From positions 2,852,001 to 2,916,000 of the forward strand of contig NZ_CADCWQ010000001.1 in assembly GCF_902806455.1 (NCBI RefSeq): DNA of 64,000 nt. The letters run 5' to 3'. Each line of letters opens with the position of its first letter. The stretch's first letter is position 1. Made by a program: the position numbers and the translations under genes. This document shows, in pieces, positions 26,922-36,350 of this stretch. The notes beneath the pieces are model-generated. The model had not been told where the DNA came from, searched no databases, and saw nothing but the letters and a program-made list of their open reading frames with translations. The stretch comes from Virgibacillus doumboii. GTDB lineage: Bacteria > Bacillota > Bacilli > Bacillales > Amphibacillaceae.

Positions 26922-27192
26922 ATGCAAAACAGAATTAGTAAATGCTGTTTCGGCATCGTCAGAACTGACAAAGAAAGATACAGCTAAAGCTGTTGATGCA
27001 GTATTTGAATCAATTACTGAAGCATTGAAAAATAAAAATAAGGTACAGCTAATCGGTTTTGGGATTTTTGAAATTCGAGAACGTACTGCAAGAACAGGGA
27101 GTAATCCACAAACTGGTAAAGATATGCAAATTCATGCAACAAATGCTCCAGCATTTAAACCAGGAAAGGCATTGAAAGAACTAGTAAATTAA
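26922..27192 (+). pseudogene. HU-type DNA-binding protein with a 5' frameshift
   Basis: From codon 4 on, the frame reads a full HU protein: TELVNAVSASSELTKKDTAK, then AVDAVFESITEALKNKNKVQ, LIGFGIFEIRERTARTGSNP, QTGKDMQIHATNAPAFKPGK and ALKELVN. The only well-placed ATG (26922, after AAAAGGAGATG) is out of frame by a 2-base loss just after the start codon, where MNKTEL would be expected. No other in-frame start exists. It is either a recent pseudogene or a sequence error. Confidence 0.8.
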
Positions 27193-27205
27193 AAAGCAAC
27201 GAAAC

Positions 27206-27241
27206 AAACTCCCACTATATGAAATAATTGGGAGTTTTTTA
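27206..27241 (+). terminator. Terminator of the HU gene
   Basis: AAACTCCCA and TGGGAGTTTTTT pair around a 15-base loop. Confidence 0.8.
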
Positions 27242-27341
27242 TAGGGGGAGGGAGGAAAGGAATCTTTTTGGTAGTGTGTTTTACTTTGCAGTAGACCCAT
27301 TATTAAGCAGTCCACAAAAAGGAATCTCCCAAAATTAAGTT

Positions 27342-27521
27342 TTATGATTCTTTCTCTCCAACTAATGGTGGCGGTAAATCATCATCCCCAAGCGTACCTG
27401 ATAATTCGGTATTAATATAAGAATTAGATAGTACATGTGTATTAATTATTGATAATTGAATCCCGATAAGCAGAATACCCATGATTAGAAACAAGGAAAA
27501 CGTTCTTTTTAATAATATCAT
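27342..27521 (-). CDS. Signalling propeptide 1 (RRNPP-type pheromone precursor)
   Basis: A 59-residue secreted peptide precursor: basic start, hydrophobic export segment (ILLKRTFSLFLIMGILLIGI), a variable stretch, then SGTLGDDDLPPPLV and a short GEKES tail. It starts 5 bp after the stop of regulator 1, with GGGGGG as ribosome site inside the regulator's end. The second locus (42066) encodes a similar peptide with the same GTLGDDDLPPPLV core, so selection has kept this segment, the likely mature signal. In PlcR-PapR and NprR-NprX pairs the peptide gene also directly follows its receptor. The precursor is intact although regulator 1 is broken. Confidence 0.75.
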   Translation of the reverse strand: MILLKRTFSLFLIMGILLIGIQLSIINTHVLSNSYINTELSGTLGDDDLPPPLVGEKES

Positions 27522-27526
27522 TTATA

Positions 27527-28758
27527 TTACCCCCCTTCTTTATGGTTTTTCAGTAAAAAATAGGCTTTCTTATATTCTTTATTTCTCTCATGATGACCAG
27601 CTAGTAAGTATGTAAAATCAGATACTGTGTCTATTTCCCCCTTACTCTTAAAAAAGGGAATGCCCACATCATTTATATAGGATTCATCAATTTGATCGGT
27701 GATTAGCTGTTCTAATACCTTTAGTTTAATGAATACATCCTTATTTTCAAACCTTTGAATTCTATCAAGGCCTTTCTCCAACCACTCCGAAGCTTTTGTC
27801 TTTTTATTCATTTTAAAGAATTCCTTGCCAATTAAATATATTGTGTTTACTGGTGATACACTTTTTAAAGTTTCTTTTATATACAGACTTTTAAGCAAAT
27901 GTTGAATTGCAATTTCACTTTGCTTTAAATTCGAATATACAAGTCCAAGATTATGATAGGTTCTAGCTACTAAATCTTTCTTATCTCTATTTTGAGTTTG
28001 AACCAATATATTATTATAACACTCTATGGATTTCTCATATTCTTGCATCTTTCGGTAATTGACGCCAAATATTATATTACAATTAGTGCACTGTTCATAA
28101 TCCAATTTAATCACAAATATGTCTAGCGCCTTCTCCAAGTAAAACGAGGAAAAAGATAATTTATTTTGGCGGCTATATATTAATGCCATTTGATAGTATA
28201 CTTCTTCAATGAATTCATAGTTTCCAATCTGTTCTATATTTTGATAATGTTTTAATGATTCCCTTATATCACCATATAAGTAATGGTATAGGCCACACAC
28301 CCTGCAATAAAGAAAAGATAATTCCTTGTCAAGGTACTCATTTAATTTAACAACTTTTTTATAATAATTTGCTGCTCGTGTGGCGTCAGAGTCAAATAAC
28401 GCCATCTTTGCTGCACTAATCCAGTCATTAAGCTTATATCTGGGTCAATCGAATTCGAAAACCTTCCAACTATTTCTCGGTGGAGGTTCTTTCCATATTT
28501 AATTTCCCTATCTCGTATTAATCTGTAAAATTTCAGGGCATCTTCTTTTAATCTTTGAAGGTACATTTGATTATGATGAGAGTTTTGAATTTTAATACCC
28601 AATCTATCACATAACAATTTAATAATTTCATCACCAGGAGTTGTTTGCCCGTTCTCTATTTTACTGTAATACGATACTTAACAAATACCTTCCGAAACCT
28701 CTTTTTGTGTAATTTGTTTGCTTTTTCGGAAGAAACGTAACCTTTCACCCAGGATCAT
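27527..28758 (-). pseudogene. HTH-TPR peptide-receptor regulator 1, inactivated
   Basis: Homologous along its whole length to the intact regulator at 40840-42069. From ATG 28758 it reads ILGERLRFFRKSKQITQKEV, then SEGIC and a TAA where the intact copy has Ser; the HTH continues as VSYYSKIENGQTTPGDEIIK. A second lesion, a one-base loss near 28410, moves the frame between GLVQQR and MALFDSDATRAANYYKKVVK. The rest is TPR helices ending FLLKNHKEGG. Two lesions in different places argue for true decay rather than sequencing error. Its propeptide gene and its promoter block remain. Confidence 0.88.
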
Positions 28759-28861
28759 ATTGGATACCACCTTTATACCATATATTAACATATTTATAGT
28801 CCGAAACTATCAAATATTTATAATTAGATAAAAAATACTAAGCTTATTTTGTATCTAATTT

Positions 28862-28920
28862 TTGTCTAAATTTGTTTGTAAATGACGAAAACTTCACTTA
28901 TTTTTGTGTATTTTTGTCGA
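28862..28920 (-). promoter_or_regulatory. Conserved upstream block of regulator 1
   Basis: Minus-strand sequence CGACAAAAATACACAAAAAT through AACAAATTTAGACA aligns closely with 40690-40747 upstream of regulator 2. The conserved direct repeat is (A/G)ACA-AATTT-AGACA. Conservation outside the coding region suggests a binding site for the regulator or core promoter elements. Confidence 0.6.
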
Positions 28921-29109
28921 GAAATCAGGGAATCGCCACTCATTAAAGATAAATACATACAAATATATATGAATTTTCCCAATACAAAAACACCGATAGG
29001 AATGTTAAGTTGTAAATAAGCATTAACACTAATAACATCATGACATACTTAATAATCGAATTTACTTATAATCTATGTAAGGAAGGAGGATGCGATTAGT
29101 TTAATTTTT

Positions 29110-29132
29110 GAAAGTCGTCTTTGCCGACTTTC
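29110..29132. terminator. Hairpin upstream of the secreted-protein operon
   Basis: GAAAGTCG-TCTTTGC-CGACTTTC. The surrounding 29000-29309 region has no gene. AAGGAAGGAGG at 29082-29092 is followed only by a 4-codon frame. Confidence 0.4.
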
Positions 29133-29309
29133 CAAGCATTAGCATTATGTTGTAAGCATTGCTTGATTATTCCAACTGAATATTTTGCTCAGTACTTTTC
29201 ATCCGATTTAAACCGCTTATTTTTTTAGGAAATTCCGTTAGTATATCAGGGAACATACAAACATGAAAATACCCATTTCTTGAAGAAATTTTATTAAGGA
29301 GGTAAATTA

Positions 29310-29861
29310 ATGTTAAAAGGTTATAGATGTCTGGCAATCCTTGTTTTACTGTTATTCATTTCAATTTCTTCGGTAAATGCTGAAACGTCAAAAAGTAAGG
29401 ATGCTGATGCTGGTGTTCAATACCGCAGCGGCAACGGAACGAGTGATCGTATTACTTGGTTTAACCCCATTGTAGGGAGTGGCTTTGCAGATTATCATGC
29501 GTCTTGGCAGTATTTGGTTTCATACTCGTGGAGGACCGAAATGGATATACATGAGACACGTGTTAGTTATGATTTTGTAACTCCATATTCAGGTACACTA
29601 ATGTATAGTCATCGCTTTACAGATTCAATAACGGGTAATCAAGTGGGATATTACAATCATAATCGATATGATGGTAGATATTTTACTGATTGGATATTAC
29701 CTGGTAAAGACTACTATTCTGCTTCGTCTTATCATAACATAGTAGTTACAAGTTCAAGTGCCTATATTAAAGACTACTTTTTGGCTCAAGCATATGTTAA
29801 TAAAGATGGTGGCTCATTGATTACCGGTTCCGATGATTACACAAGTAACATTATTTATTAA
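29310..29861 (+). CDS. Secreted protein of unknown function, 183 residues
   Basis: A clear signal peptide (LKGYRCLAILVLLLFISISS, cleavage after VNA, about residue 24) leads to a 160-residue mature protein rich in Tyr, Trp, Ser and Asp (YHASWQYLVSYSWRTEMDIH, then GNQVGYYNHNRYDGRYFTDW). There are no Cys pairs or known catalytic motifs. ATG 29310 has AAGGAGG upstream. It is 18 bp before the next exported-protein gene, so the two form an operon. Its place beside a peptide-signalling locus makes it a candidate regulated effector (toxin, bacteriocin or matrix protein). I do not recognise the family. Confidence 0.7.
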   Translation: MLKGYRCLAILVLLLFISISSVNAETSKSKDADAGVQYRSGNGTSDRITWFNPIVGSGFADYHASWQYLVSYSWRTEMDIHETRVSYDFVTPYSGTLMYSHRFTDSITGNQVGYYNHNRYDGRYFTDWILPGKDYYSASSYHNIVVTSSSAYIKDYFLAQAYVNKDGGSLITGSDDYTSNIIY

Positions 29862-29879
29862 AAAAGGAGGTATTTACTA

Positions 29880-30593
29880 GTGCAAAAAATCAAGGGTTTC
29901 ATTTATGCCGCGGTATCTTTAATGGTCATAGCTGGAATCGTTTATGGAGTCAATTATACTGAAGACATCGAAGGGGATAAAAAAGTTATAGCTGGAGAAA
30001 ATCCCTATGCTAGTCCAATTGATACATCTAAATCGGATATGACTAAAATCAGCATCGATACCTTTAAAAAAGCCATACAAAAGTTTAATAGTCAAAATCT
30101 AAGTTTCAAATCAAAATTTGCAGAAAAACTGGGATTGCGCTCATTTGTAAGTTCACTTACTTACGAAGATAAATCTGTTTCTGATATAAGTGTGCAAGAA
30201 CTACAACGTAAAGCTAATCAAAATGCGGCTTTTGAAAAAGCTTGGATTACGTATTCTACAAAAGAATACGGTGTTGAGATCGAAGCTAAAGAAGTGGATG
30301 ATTTTATAAAAGAACATGCTGACCAATCTGACATACCGTCTCACAAGAATTACGCAAAAGCTTTGGGCATGACGCTGGAAGAGCTAAATCATGATTATGA
30401 TAGAGATTTATATAAAAAATGGGTTGTTTGGGAAAAACTTAGACCCAAGATTGTAGATAAATATGATTTAAAACCAGAGGATTTTAAGCACAAAGGTTCG
30501 ACAAAAGATATTCCAGTGGAAGAAAGAAACCTTAATAACAAAGCAATTAGTCTGTATAAACAGGAAGTACAGACGTTCATGAACAATCAATAA
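29880..30593 (+). CDS. Membrane-anchored SurA-N-like protein
   Basis: A 237-residue protein from GTG 29880 behind AAAGGAGG. One membrane anchor (residues 5-24, GFIYAAVSLMVIAGIVYGVN) is followed by an extracytoplasmic helical domain. Residues 115-200 (AFEKAWITYSTKEYGVEIEA, then KEVDDFIKEHADQSDI, then MTLEELNHDYDRDLYKKWVV) look like the N-terminal chaperone domain of SurA/PrsA-type foldases. The parvulin PPIase domain is absent. It is probably a dedicated chaperone or immunity partner for the secreted protein encoded 18 bp upstream. Confidence 0.65.
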   Translation: MQKIKGFIYAAVSLMVIAGIVYGVNYTEDIEGDKKVIAGENPYASPIDTSKSDMTKISIDTFKKAIQKFNSQNLSFKSKFAEKLGLRSFVSSLTYEDKSVSDISVQELQRKANQNAAFEKAWITYSTKEYGVEIEAKEVDDFIKEHADQSDIPSHKNYAKALGMTLEELNHDYDRDLYKKWVVWEKLRPKIVDKYDLKPEDFKHKGSTKDIPVEERNLNNKAISLYKQEVQTFMNNQ

Positions 30594-30599
30594 TATTTC

Positions 30600-30627
30600 G
30601 CCCCGGACCGTATTGGTCCGGGGCTTT
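30600..30627 (+). terminator. Terminator after the exported-protein operon
   Basis: GCCCCGGACC-GTATT-GGTCCGGGGC followed by TTTAAA. Confidence 0.85.
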
Positions 30628-30639
30628 AAATGGCAAGCA

Positions 30640-30765
30640 GCTCCGCTGTGGCTCTGGCTTTATACTTTAAAGAGCAAGTTGTACTATTAGTGGCTCTCAG
30701 TTCCGCAAATGGTGGCTCAAAACTACGCATAAGCGGCTCAATTCATCCGCAATAATCATTATGCA
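30640..30765. repeat. Repeated GTGGCTC motifs, possible end of a lost IS21-type element
   Basis: GTGGCTCTGG, AGTGGCTCTCAGTTCCGCAA, TGGTGGCTCAAAACTACGCA and GCGGCTCAATTCATCCGCAA occur in about 110 bp. Iterated TGGCTCA...CCGCAA units are typical of the ends of IS21-family elements. No transposase remains nearby. Confidence 0.35.
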
Positions 30766-30980
30766 CAAGACTAAGTTGTGGAAGGTCTTATTAGCTATTC
30801 CGACGTTGTGGTTTATTTTGCAGGAGACCGTTATTCAAATGGCCAACCAAAGATTCTAACCATGTCCAAATATCCACCACTCCGTATCAATTTCCTTAAC
30901 TATCTCCTGTCTCCATACCCAAATAGCGAGGAAGTAAAAATTTTTATTCTTCAAAGCTCTATATACAAGGAGAGGATAAA

Positions 30981-32264
30981 GTGTTCAAAACATTACACCC
31001 AAACGTACGCATTCGAATTTACACATCTTTTCTTAGCAGGATAGTAGGGTCAGCTGTGTTCCCTTTTATGGCAATTTATTTTACAAATCATATAAATGCT
31101 TATGTGGCTGGTATACTGGTATTAATTCAAGTTACAGTACAGTTTTTAATAGGATTATATGGAGGCTATTTAGCCGACATTATTGGGCGTAAAAGATTGA
31201 TGGTTGCGGGTGAAATTATGAAAGTAGTTGCCTTTACAGGAATGCTTATAGCCAACTCTCCATTACTAGAATCACCTTGGATAATGTTTGCCATGTTACT
31301 CATAACCGGTGCATCTTCGGGACTTATAAATCCTGCTGCAGAAGCGATGTTAATTGATGTTAGCACTAAGGAAACAAGAGCATTCATGTATTCGATAAAC
31401 TATTGGGCAATTAATATGTCTCTTATGATAGGACTAATTGTAGGTGGTTGGTTATTTGAAGAATATCTATTTGAACTACTAGCAGTATTAATTATAATAA
31501 GTCTCATAACCCTATGGATGACCGTGGTCTTAATTAAGGAAACTCATCGTACTATTGAACAACAGGGCAAACAGGATTATGGAATTAAACCTTTACTTAA
31601 AAGCTACCAAATCGTGATTAAAGATTGGTCATTTATTGCCTTTGTGATAGGCGGAGTTGCAATGCTTGCGATAGAATTTCAACGTAATAACTATATTGCT
31701 GTACGGCTTGAACAGGAAATTATACCAAGAACATTAAATTTTTTTCAACTCTTTTCTTTTCAACTAGATGGCGTTAAGTTATTGAGTTTGTTAACAATAG
31801 CAAACACACTGATGATAATCTTTTTTACTACAGCCATAACAAAATGGATTAAAGATAAAAATGAAAGAACAATCATGTACATCGGATTCGTATTATTTGG
31901 GGTTGGTTATGCTTATCTTGCATTCAGTAATAACATAGCCGCGATGTTTGGGGCAATCATAGTTTTGTCTATTGGTGAACTGATGTATGTTCCAACACGA
32001 CAATCTTTACTTGCCGATATAGTAGATGATTCTAGAAGGGGATCATACATGGCATTTAATAATCTTGTATTTCAACTAGGTAAAATGTTTGGCGCTTTAG
32101 GATTGATAGTTGGAAATATTGTTGGAGGAGTTTGGATGGCAGCAGGGTATTTAATTCTTGTGGTTATAGCTATTCTTTTTTCTAGAATCTCCATTAAATT
32201 ATATACATTAAAAAATGAAGAAAACAAGATTATGCCAGTTTTTCCTAGTGAAGGAGGTGACTAA
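30981..32264 (+). CDS. MFS transporter (MdtH-like efflux)
   Basis: A 427-residue protein from GTG 30981 behind AAGGAGAGG. It has twelve predicted membrane helices and the MFS motif A between TM2 and TM3 (GGYLADIIGRKRLMV). It lacks extra domains. The fold and length fit a proton-coupled drug or metabolite exporter. It stands between the secreted-protein operon and the ATP-grasp cluster, so it could export that cluster's product, but the IS66 insertion now separates them and they lie on opposite strands. Confidence 0.82.
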   Translation: MFKTLHPNVRIRIYTSFLSRIVGSAVFPFMAIYFTNHINAYVAGILVLIQVTVQFLIGLYGGYLADIIGRKRLMVAGEIMKVVAFTGMLIANSPLLESPWIMFAMLLITGASSGLINPAAEAMLIDVSTKETRAFMYSINYWAINMSLMIGLIVGGWLFEEYLFELLAVLIIISLITLWMTVVLIKETHRTIEQQGKQDYGIKPLLKSYQIVIKDWSFIAFVIGGVAMLAIEFQRNNYIAVRLEQEIIPRTLNFFQLFSFQLDGVKLLSLLTIANTLMIIFFTTAITKWIKDKNERTIMYIGFVLFGVGYAYLAFSNNIAAMFGAIIVLSIGELMYVPTRQSLLADIVDDSRRGSYMAFNNLVFQLGKMFGALGLIVGNIVGGVWMAAGYLILVVIAILFSRISIKLYTLKNEENKIMPVFPSEGGD

Positions 32265-32493
32265 CCTCCTCCCACTCTTTAATTATTAGTATTTAGCACC
32301 TCAATGTTGATTCTAATGCAACTTTTGGTTAAATTCGTAAATCTAAAAGGAGTTCCCACATACAGATCCACGAAGAATTTCAGGTATTAAAATTTGCTTA
32401 TTCTCTCACTGGTTAATTAATGGTTAATTAACCGTATTAGGTAAGCGACAAATAAACCCCACCTAGTTTTTAGATGGGGGTTTCTAGTATGCT

Positions 32494-34071
32494 TTATTTA
32501 GATTTATTAGGAACGCGGCATTCTTGAGGGAGGGCTGCTGACCATGGCAGGTATTGAGCCAATTGCTCCTTATCCGTCGTATCCATATTGGGAAGTTCTT
32601 CAAACAAATAGCTGAGGTAGTTGAATGGATTTAATCCATTTTCCTTAGCTGTCTCCACAATACTGTAAATAATCGCACTGGATCTTGCTCCTTTTGCGGT
32701 ATTACTGAAAAGCCAATTTTTCCTACCTAGCACAAAAGGCTTGATGGACCGTTCCGCACGGTTATTATCAATTTCCAGACGACCATCCTCTAAAAAGGCC
32801 TCCAAATGTTCCCATTGTTTACGACAATATTTGATTGCTTTGCCTAACGCACTTTTGGGTAGTACACGTGGTGTCTGTTCTTGAAGCCATGCCAAAAAAG
32901 CCTCCATTACAGGTTGGCTGCGTTCCAAACGCTGTTTATAGCGTTCTTTTGGACTTACGTCTTTTAATTTACGTTCAATTTCATAAAGTTGATTACAGAA
33001 AGCCAAGCCTTCTTTAGCTTTCACAGACGTAGTGGCTGCGGATTCAGGAAGTGCCTGAAGTGCTTCTGTAAATTTACGGCGTGCATGCGCCCAGCATCCA
33101 ACCAAGGTAACATTGGTTAAGCCGTTGTAGCCAGGGTAACCGTCTACATGCAGATATCCCTTGAAACCTTCCAGGAATCGGCGGGGGTGTTTGCCAGCCC
33201 GGGTTTGTTGATAATCATACAAGACGATGGGAACATCGGTATGCCCGGAGCGATACAGCCACATATAGGATTTTGATGTTGCGGGCCGTTCCGGCTCGGA
33301 TAAAACTTGTAATGTCGTCTCATCCGCGTGGGCCATGTCCAGTTCCAATAACCGGGCATGCATTTCTTTATAAATCAGCTCAAGCCAAGCATTGGCGCCG
33401 TACGCTATCCAATTAGCCAGAGTCTGACGTGGTATGGATATACCGAAGCGTTCCAAATGTTTCTCTTGCCGATACAGTGGCATCCCTTCCACATATTTTT
33501 GCGTCATGGTATAAGCCATTGCGGACGGGGAGGCCAAACTACCGGGAAAAACAGGCTCTGGCATTTTCGCTGTCACAATTGGTGTTTCAATTTCATAGCG
33601 TTCACAGTGGCGACAGCTGTACACGTGGCGCACGTGCTCCACAACTTTCACTTGTGCAGGAATAACCTTTAATTCTTTGCGCACTTCCTTGCTCATATCG
33701 TGCAATGCACCGCCGCAACACGAACAGAACTGTTCCTCATCGGATAAACAATATTCAATCGTTTCCGTAGGCAGGTTTTCAAGCTTTTGTTCGCGCTGTC
33801 CACGCTGTTTCTTGCGTTTATATGTAATCGTCTCAACAGTTGGTTCTTCAACTGTTGAATCAGCTGTGGTCTCTGCTTCATTGAAAAGCGAAAGCTGGTT
33901 CGAGTCGGTCTTCTCACTGGAAGATCCGAATCTGCGTTGTTGGCTCAAACGAAATTGTTCTTGGTACCATTTTAATTCCGCCTCCAACGCTTCATTTTCC
34001 ATCTCAAGCTTTTCCGTACGCGCTTTAAAATATTCAATTGATTCGTTTGATGTATGCGCTGTATTTTCCAT
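32494..34071 (-). CDS. tnpC: IS66 transposase TnpC
   Basis: A 525-residue DDE transposase from ATG 34071. Order: coiled N-terminal helix (KARTEKLEMENEALEAELKW), zinc-binding domain (FCSCCGGALHDM, then YSCRHCERYEI), RNase-H-like DDE core (ADETTLQVL with the first Asp, HVDGYPGYNGL with the second, ...DNNRAERSIKPF with the Glu), and the IS66 C-terminal domain. It is identical to the copy at 43255 except Thr for Pro in the YDYQQ(T/P)RAGKH segment. The open frame continues upstream to 34200, but that part overlaps tnpB. Confidence 0.95.
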   Translation of the reverse strand: MENTAHTSNESIEYFKARTEKLEMENEALEAELKWYQEQFRLSQQRRFGSSSEKTDSNQLSLFNEAETTADSTVEEPTVETITYKRKKQRGQREQKLENLPTETIEYCLSDEEQFCSCCGGALHDMSKEVRKELKVIPAQVKVVEHVRHVYSCRHCERYEIETPIVTAKMPEPVFPGSLASPSAMAYTMTQKYVEGMPLYRQEKHLERFGISIPRQTLANWIAYGANAWLELIYKEMHARLLELDMAHADETTLQVLSEPERPATSKSYMWLYRSGHTDVPIVLYDYQQTRAGKHPRRFLEGFKGYLHVDGYPGYNGLTNVTLVGCWAHARRKFTEALQALPESAATTSVKAKEGLAFCNQLYEIERKLKDVSPKERYKQRLERSQPVMEAFLAWLQEQTPRVLPKSALGKAIKYCRKQWEHLEAFLEDGRLEIDNNRAERSIKPFVLGRKNWLFSNTAKGARSSAIIYSIVETAKENGLNPFNYLSYLFEELPNMDTTDKEQLAQYLPWSAALPQECRVPNKSK

Positions 34072-34138
34072 ACGACAAGTATACGAAAAAGAATCCGACT
34101 TGCCTAGTCGAATTCCCATATTTCCATATTTCAAATTT

Positions 34139-34489
34139 TTATAGAATGGTACGTGCTTTGACTTCCCGGTGTGCCTGCTTTTGTTCAATGGATAAACCAT
34201 CCAGTAGCCAACGAAGTTGGCGCGGGGTAATATTCATTGGCGCCGTCTCCTTTTCGGATGGCCAATGGAACGTGCCTCTTTCCAAACGCCGGTAATGCAA
34301 CCAAAACCCATTATTCTCCCATTGCAGAATCTTTAGCTTATCGCGTTTTCGATTACAAAACACGAACAGGCTGGGGGAAAAGGGGTCAAGGTCAAAGCAT
34401 TCTTTTACAATCACTGCCAACCCGTCAATGGATTTACGTAGATCCGTGCTGCCGCGAGCCAGATATACACGATCAAATTGAAAGTTCAT
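34139..34489 (-). CDS. tnpB: IS66 accessory protein TnpB (Orf2)
   Basis: A 116-residue IS66 Orf2-type protein: VYLARGSTDLRKSIDGLAVI, then PSLFVFCNRKRDKLKILQWE, then GFWLHYRRLERGTFHWP. It overlaps tnpA by 4 bp (ATGA), so translation is coupled. It is required with TnpA for transposition in IS66-type elements. Confidence 0.95.
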   Translation of the reverse strand: MNFQFDRVYLARGSTDLRKSIDGLAVIVKECFDLDPFSPSLFVFCNRKRDKLKILQWENNGFWLHYRRLERGTFHWPSEKETAPMNITPRQLRWLLDGLSIEQKQAHREVKARTIL

Positions 34490-34812
34490 CCGTTTTGGTT
34501 CTGCAAGATATGTATGACATCGGACAATAATTGGACATTTGCTCCCGGCCGCACTTCAACAGAAATGGTATCAACATGAATAAAGATGGGTCCCTGGTCT
34601 TCAGCGTAATCGTCCACTTGAACAGTAAGCCACTGCGTTTCCGTTGTCTCCGTTTCTGGAGAAATGACATCTCTTTCAAACCGTTGAACCCAATAATACA
34701 TTTGGTGGACCTTAATTTCTTGGTCTCGACACCATTCAGCAATGCTTTGCCCGCTTTCTTTCCAGTCGTCATAGCGCGCTTTCCATTCTATTCTTTTGTC
34801 TTTCAGGGTCAT
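34486..34812 (-). CDS. tnpA: IS66 accessory protein TnpA (Orf1)
   Basis: A 108-residue protein from ATG 34812 with GGGAGG upstream. A helix-turn-helix-like N terminus (EWKARYDDWKESGQSIAEWC, then RDQEIKVHQMYYWVQRF) is typical of IS66 Orf1. It is the first gene of the IS operon. Confidence 0.9.
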   Translation of the reverse strand: MTLKDKRIEWKARYDDWKESGQSIAEWCRDQEIKVHQMYYWVQRFERDVISPETETTETQWLTVQVDDYAEDQGPIFIHVDTISVEVRPGANVQLLSDVIHILQNQNG

Positions 34813-34905
34813 TGCATAACCTCCCGAATTAATTTCTAAGAAGATTATCGCATGGTAACCCTGTGATTAAAACGTGTATTCTATTTGTCGCTTACCGTAT
34901 TAGGG

Positions 34906-36108
34906 TTAAATATACTTAATATTATTATAAATTTGAACCAACAACTGATCTAAACTAACCTTTAATTTATTGTAATCGTTGTCCACACCCACCAAATATC
35001 CATACTTTCTGTCATCAGTACATGTAATTTCTTCGATTACATCACCTTTTTTAATATTTACAATAAATTTATCAAGTTCCAAGTTATTAGAGGGTAGTTC
35101 AACATCGTCCCTAACCTTCCCAGTATTAGGAAAAAGATATACAATACCGGCGTGTAGTTCAGTATCTTCTTTTTCTAATAATGAAAATAATCTTCCCTCA
35201 TCTGTATAAATTTCAATGGCCAATTCATGTATATCAATTCCTTTGGTTAGTTCTATTAATCTTGGTATTAGATCTCCTCCAGGTCTCAATTGGGACTCAA
35301 TTAGAATGGGTATACCATTTTTAAGTTTGATTTCATTATGTGAGATACCATTCCTAATTCCGCTTAATTTTAGAAATTCAATTATATACCTATTTATATA
35401 TTCCATATCGGAATTTTTTAAAAGAGCCGGAAATATATGTCCCCTTTCAACAAAAGGATATTTTTTTAATCCCGATAGAAACTTTCTAGTGATTCCTAGA
35501 ACTTTGTGCTCACCATTAAATGAAGCAACCTCAACGCTAAATTCATCCCCTTCAATAAATTCTTCAATTAAGTACATTTCTTTATTAAAATTTAATAAGC
35601 ACTTTAAATCATCAGATTTCGTTTTGTTGTCAACTTTATAAACATCTTTGCTACCCTGTCCAGTTATTGGTTTTACTACTACTTTTTTGTAGTTCTCTAT
35701 AAAATTAAATATCTCGTCTGGATTTCTACTTTTAATAAACTTAACACTATTTAAATCGTGCATTTTAAGTAGTTCTCTAGTTTTATTTTTATCATTAAAA
35801 AATTTTATTGCATCCAAATTATCAGAAAATAAGCTGTACTTATTTGAAAAGAAATTAGCCAGAAAAACTCCTTGATTTTTATCAGTAAAAGAAATAATTG
35901 AGTTTATATTAAAACGATTCATTAAATCTATTATAGTATTTTCCACTTCATCAATATCTTCAATCAGATGATTTACAACATTTTCATGTTTCAGTAAGTC
36001 TGGTACATTTCTAGCAACTACTATGTTGTGGATTTTTATATTTTTCTTCAATGAATTTCGTATATGATGAAAATTACCAAAAAGTAAAATTATTTCTTTT
36101 TCATTCAT
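34906..36108 (-). CDS. ATP-grasp ligase A
   Basis: A 400-residue ATP-grasp enzyme. The fold's landmarks are present: an N-terminal pre-ATP-grasp region, the ATP-binding loop VVKPITGQGSKDV near residue 145, LIEEFIEGDEFSVEVASFNG near 180-200, and the metal-binding C-terminal block HNEIKLKNGIPILIESQLRP with GGDLIPR. Such enzymes join a carboxylate to an amine through an acyl phosphate. It is the last of three related ATP-grasp genes, probably co-regulated. IS66 copy 1 lies directly after its stop. Confidence 0.85.
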   Translation of the reverse strand: MNEKEIILLFGNFHHIRNSLKKNIKIHNIVVARNVPDLLKHENVVNHLIEDIDEVENTIIDLMNRFNINSIISFTDKNQGVFLANFFSNKYSLFSDNLDAIKFFNDKNKTRELLKMHDLNSVKFIKSRNPDEIFNFIENYKKVVVKPITGQGSKDVYKVDNKTKSDDLKCLLNFNKEMYLIEEFIEGDEFSVEVASFNGEHKVLGITRKFLSGLKKYPFVERGHIFPALLKNSDMEYINRYIIEFLKLSGIRNGISHNEIKLKNGIPILIESQLRPGGDLIPRLIELTKGIDIHELAIEIYTDEGRLFSLLEKEDTELHAGIVYLFPNTGKVRDDVELPSNNLELDKFIVNIKKGDVIEEITCTDDRKYGYLVGVDNDYNKLKVSLDQLLVQIYNNIKYI

Positions 36109-36350
36109 ATATAAGCCTCCAGTATTTACAATATACTACAATGTATCTTTAAGGATTATGTTTTTCAAATTATATTAAATGAAATGCATCCCGTCAGGGA
36201 ATTCATATCAAACCAACTCGACACTAAATAACATTTAATGCGGAAAATATTCATAAATCTTGTAAAAAACTGAATCAATTTGAAAACCATTAATTCCTGT
36301 CGGAGTGTATCCTAACACTGTAGATAAATTGAATTAAAAATTCACTAATG

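Larger units (their letters stand above)
32441..34895 (-). mobile_element. IS66-family insertion sequence, copy 1 (2,455 bp)
   Basis: The ends are inverted repeats GTAAGCGACAAATA (left) and TATTTGTCGCTTAC (right). It is flanked by a perfect 8-bp target duplication CGTATTAG (32433-32440 and 34896-34903), the size known for IS66. It carries tnpA, tnpB and tnpC on the minus strand. It inserted just after the stop codon of the third ATP-grasp gene and breaks no gene. Confidence 0.95.

Noticed and set aside
30778-31044. 88-codon frame before the MFS gene
   Set aside because: It overlaps the MFS start in another frame and has no ribosome site; the MFS start at 30981 is well supported.
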